Positions 5,683 to 6,960 of a stretch of DNA of 6,960 nucleotides are shown one piece after another. The stretch comes from Methanobacteriota archaeon (GTDB lineage Archaea > JACRDV01): contig JACRDV010000099.1 of NCBI GenBank assembly GCA_024860865.1, positions 1 through 6,960 on the forward strand, read 5' to 3'. Both the position numbers and the translations under genes were made by a program. The notes below the pieces were generated by a model. The model saw nothing but the letters and a program-made list of their open reading frames with translations, was not told the DNA's origin and searched no databases. Every line of letters begins with the position of its first letter. Position 1 is the stretch's first letter.

Positions 5683-6096
5683 ATGGAGATTAACAGAGAG
5701 CTCATAAAGAGAAGAGCAGTTGAAATCAAAAAAGCCGTAGAAGAGCTAAAATCCATAGCGTTAGCTAGCAAAGAGGAATTCCTTTCAAACTCTATCACTA
5801 TCGATGCAGCAAAATACAAGCTGCTCGTCGCCATAGAGGTAGCGATATCCATATGCAATCACATTGCCGCAAGACTGGGGAAAAAAATACCAGAAAGTTA
5901 CTCTGACTGCTTTATAATCCTTGGAGAAGCTGGCCTCGTTTCTAAAGACCTTTCTGAGAGGCTGGCAAGAATGGCAAAGTTCAGGAATATGTTGGTGCAT
6001 GTCTACTGGGAGATTGAGAATGCGAAGGTTTTCGAAATAATACAACAAGACCTAAAAGAACTGGAGGAATTTATAGGTGAGGTGGGTAAATTATGA
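5683..6096 (+). CDS. hepT: HepT-like HEPN toxin (DUF86)
   Basis: A 137-residue all-helical protein of the usual length for DUF86/HEPN toxins. The catalytic motif RX4HXY is intact: R101-N-M-L-V-H106-V-Y108 in FRNMLVHVYW. In characterised HepT proteins R and H form the RNase centre, and the motif tyrosine is AMPylated by the partner MntA, which silences the enzyme. The first helix is rich in Lys and Glu (LIKRRAVEIKKAVEELKS), and the middle segment YKLLVAIEVAISICNHIAAR is the helical bundle core. Its stop codon overlaps the antitoxin ATG (ATGA), so the two are translationally coupled. The strong Shine-Dalgarno at 5669-5676 fixes the ATG start. It is likely a ribonuclease toxin in an addiction or phage-defence module. 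Confidence 0.88.
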   Translation: MEINRELIKRRAVEIKKAVEELKSIALASKEEFLSNSITIDAAKYKLLVAIEVAISICNHIAARLGKKIPESYSDCFIILGEAGLVSKDLSERLARMAKFRNMLVHVYWEIENAKVFEIIQQDLKELEEFIGEVGKL

Positions 6097-6506
6097 TAGT
6101 GCATCAGCTTTCAAAAAAGAAAAAAACAGGAGTTAAAAATAGTCTCAATATCATTCTTGCAAAAAGAGAAGAAGTTGTCTTCGCCTACCTCTATGGCAGC
6201 CTCCTCTCTGCCAACTGGTTCAGAGATATAGATATAGCTGTCTTTGTGGACGAAAAAAGAGTAAGCAGAAAAGAAGCCTTAGACTATGAAATATCCCTTT
6301 CCCTTGAGCTGGAAAAGGAGCTTCGCATGCCTGTCGATGTTAAGCTCTTGAACTACGCTCCTTTAAGCTTCAAGTACGAAGTCACGAAGGGTGAAGTAAT
6401 CTTCAGCAGGAATGAAGAAGCAAGATTCTCATTCCTTGAGGAAACCTGGCACCGCTATCTTGATTACGCACCCGTAGAAAGAGAGTTCATAAAGGAGATG
6501 CTCTAA
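6093..6506 (+). CDS. mntA: MntA-like nucleotidyltransferase antitoxin
   Basis: A 137-residue minimal nucleotidyltransferase. The active-site signature is G35-S36 followed by D45-I-D47, in YLYGSLLSANWFRDIDIAVF, with the third acidic residue D82 in MPVDVKLL. The spacing between GS and DxD is 8 residues, shorter than the common GSX10DXD, but the RDIDIAVF ending is well formed. Members transfer AMP to the tyrosine of their HEPN partner and so act as type VII-style antitoxins. The basic N-terminus (SKKKKTGVK) precedes the fold. ATG overlaps the hepT stop by 4 nt. It is followed 1 nt after its stop by the next start codon. Confidence 0.85.
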   Translation: MIVHQLSKKKKTGVKNSLNIILAKREEVVFAYLYGSLLSANWFRDIDIAVFVDEKRVSRKEALDYEISLSLELEKELRMPVDVKLLNYAPLSFKYEVTKGEVIFSRNEEARFSFLEETWHRYLDYAPVEREFIKEML

Positions 6507-6507
6507 G

Positions 6508-6960
6508 ATGGAAGACGACCGAGAAAAAATAATGGAGAAGCGCTCCTCTCTTCGAAGCTGGCGGGAGAGAGTACCGAGAAGGCCGCGATAGAACGAGCTT
6601 CTCGGCATAGCTCTGGTAGCTGTGATTTTCCTCGCCATCGTAGCCTCTGCTTTCATGGGAAGCGAGAGCACGGCTTCAAAAAATCCGGGAAAACAGTACC
6701 TGCAGCAAAAAAGCCAACCACGCAGAAGGAAACGCCTGCTCCAACTACGGTACCTCCCTAGGAAAAAACACCATCAACTTCTAAAACCGCACCAGCAAGC
6801 TACCGCTGTTCCATACCAGCGCCGAGCATAAAAATAGATTCGCCTCAAAATATCACCTACAACACCAGCACACATCCGCTCAGCTTCCTTGTAGCTGGCA
6901 GCGGTCTGGACAGCGTGCTTCTCAGCGTGGACGGCGACGAAATGGAATTGATGCTATTGA
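6508..6960 (+). pseudogene. Broken single-pass membrane protein with Thr/Pro linker (runs off the window)
   Basis: From the ATG at 6508 (AAGGAG 11 nt upstream) the frame reads a charged cytoplasmic head (MEDDREKIMEKRSSLRSWRE) with a basic end (RVPRRPR), then a TAG at 6589-6591. It continues in the same frame into a clear transmembrane helix (LLGIALVAVIFLAIVASAFM, 6598-6657). In the A6 run at 6678-6683 the sensible frame shifts: one extra A would give ASKKSGKTVPAAKKPTTQK. The linker TPAPTTVPP meets a second TAG (6759-6761) and continues EKTPSTSKTAPAS. An extracellular domain follows (PSIKIDSPQNITYNTSTHP, then LSFLVAGSGLDSVLLSVDG), open to the window end. This is the common archaeal layout of an N-in membrane anchor, a Thr/Pro stalk and beta-sandwich domains. 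It is GC-rich compared with everything to its left. Confidence 0.6.

Noticed and set aside
5785-6671. Minus-strand frames opposite hepT and mntA
   Set aside because: Shadows of genes with intact catalytic motifs on the plus strand.
6622-6831. 69-codon plus-strand frame as a separate small membrane protein
   Set aside because: It is the transmembrane helix of the broken protein followed by a wrong-frame Arg/Gln-rich translation of the Thr/Pro linker.
1-6960. CRISPR arrays, tRNA or rRNA genes
   Set aside because: No regularly spaced repeats, no tRNA cloverleaf with a TTCGAATC-type arm, and no rRNA-like conserved stretch was seen on either strand.

Overview
The window looks archaeal. It is AT-rich with short Shine-Dalgarno-led genes, a TATA box about 28 nt in front of an ATG (leaderless style), a large sequon-rich S-layer-like secreted protein, and toxin-antitoxin pairs of types common in thermophilic archaea (PIN/DUF3368 and HEPN-MNT). 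I cannot name the species. A methanogen- or Archaeoglobus-like euryarchaeon is a guess only.

Layout. (1) 1-440 holds no intact gene. It contains a short direct copy (about 61-122) of the 3' end and terminator of the large surface gene, and a compact multi-stem RNA-like structure (306-387) resembling the right end/omegaRNA region of an IS200/IS605-type element. (2) 441-1568, minus strand, is a two-gene PIN-domain toxin-antitoxin cassette. It lies between two frameshifted stubs of the N-terminus of a family 2 glycosyltransferase, both in the same orientation. (3) 1594-1928, minus strand, is the decayed C-terminal end of an AlbA/RecG-C-like regulator, mostly its winged helix. (4) 1929-2279 is AT-rich with no gene. 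(5) 2280-4864, minus strand, is an 849-residue secreted, heavily N-glycosylatable surface protein. It has an S-layer-like C-terminal region, a terminal EF-hand loop, and an intrinsic-type terminator right after the stop. (6) 4910-5313 is a very AT-rich divergent intergenic region with a hairpin/operator-like inverted repeat on the surface-gene side and a TATA box on the other. (7) 5346-6506, plus strand, is a likely operon: a 99-residue uncharacterised protein, then a HepT-like HEPN toxin and its MntA-like nucleotidyltransferase antitoxin (ATGA overlap). (8) 6508-6960, plus strand, is a broken single-pass membrane protein with a Thr/Pro linker, carrying two in-frame TAG codons and one A-run frameshift. 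It runs off the window and is clearly richer in GC.

Taken together this is an accessory, decaying island. Two unrelated addiction modules, stubs of surface-glycan and regulator genes, an IS remnant and a duplicated gene tail all surround one intact cell-surface gene. Three of the apparent frameshifts fall in homopolymer runs, so some may be sequence errors rather than real decay.
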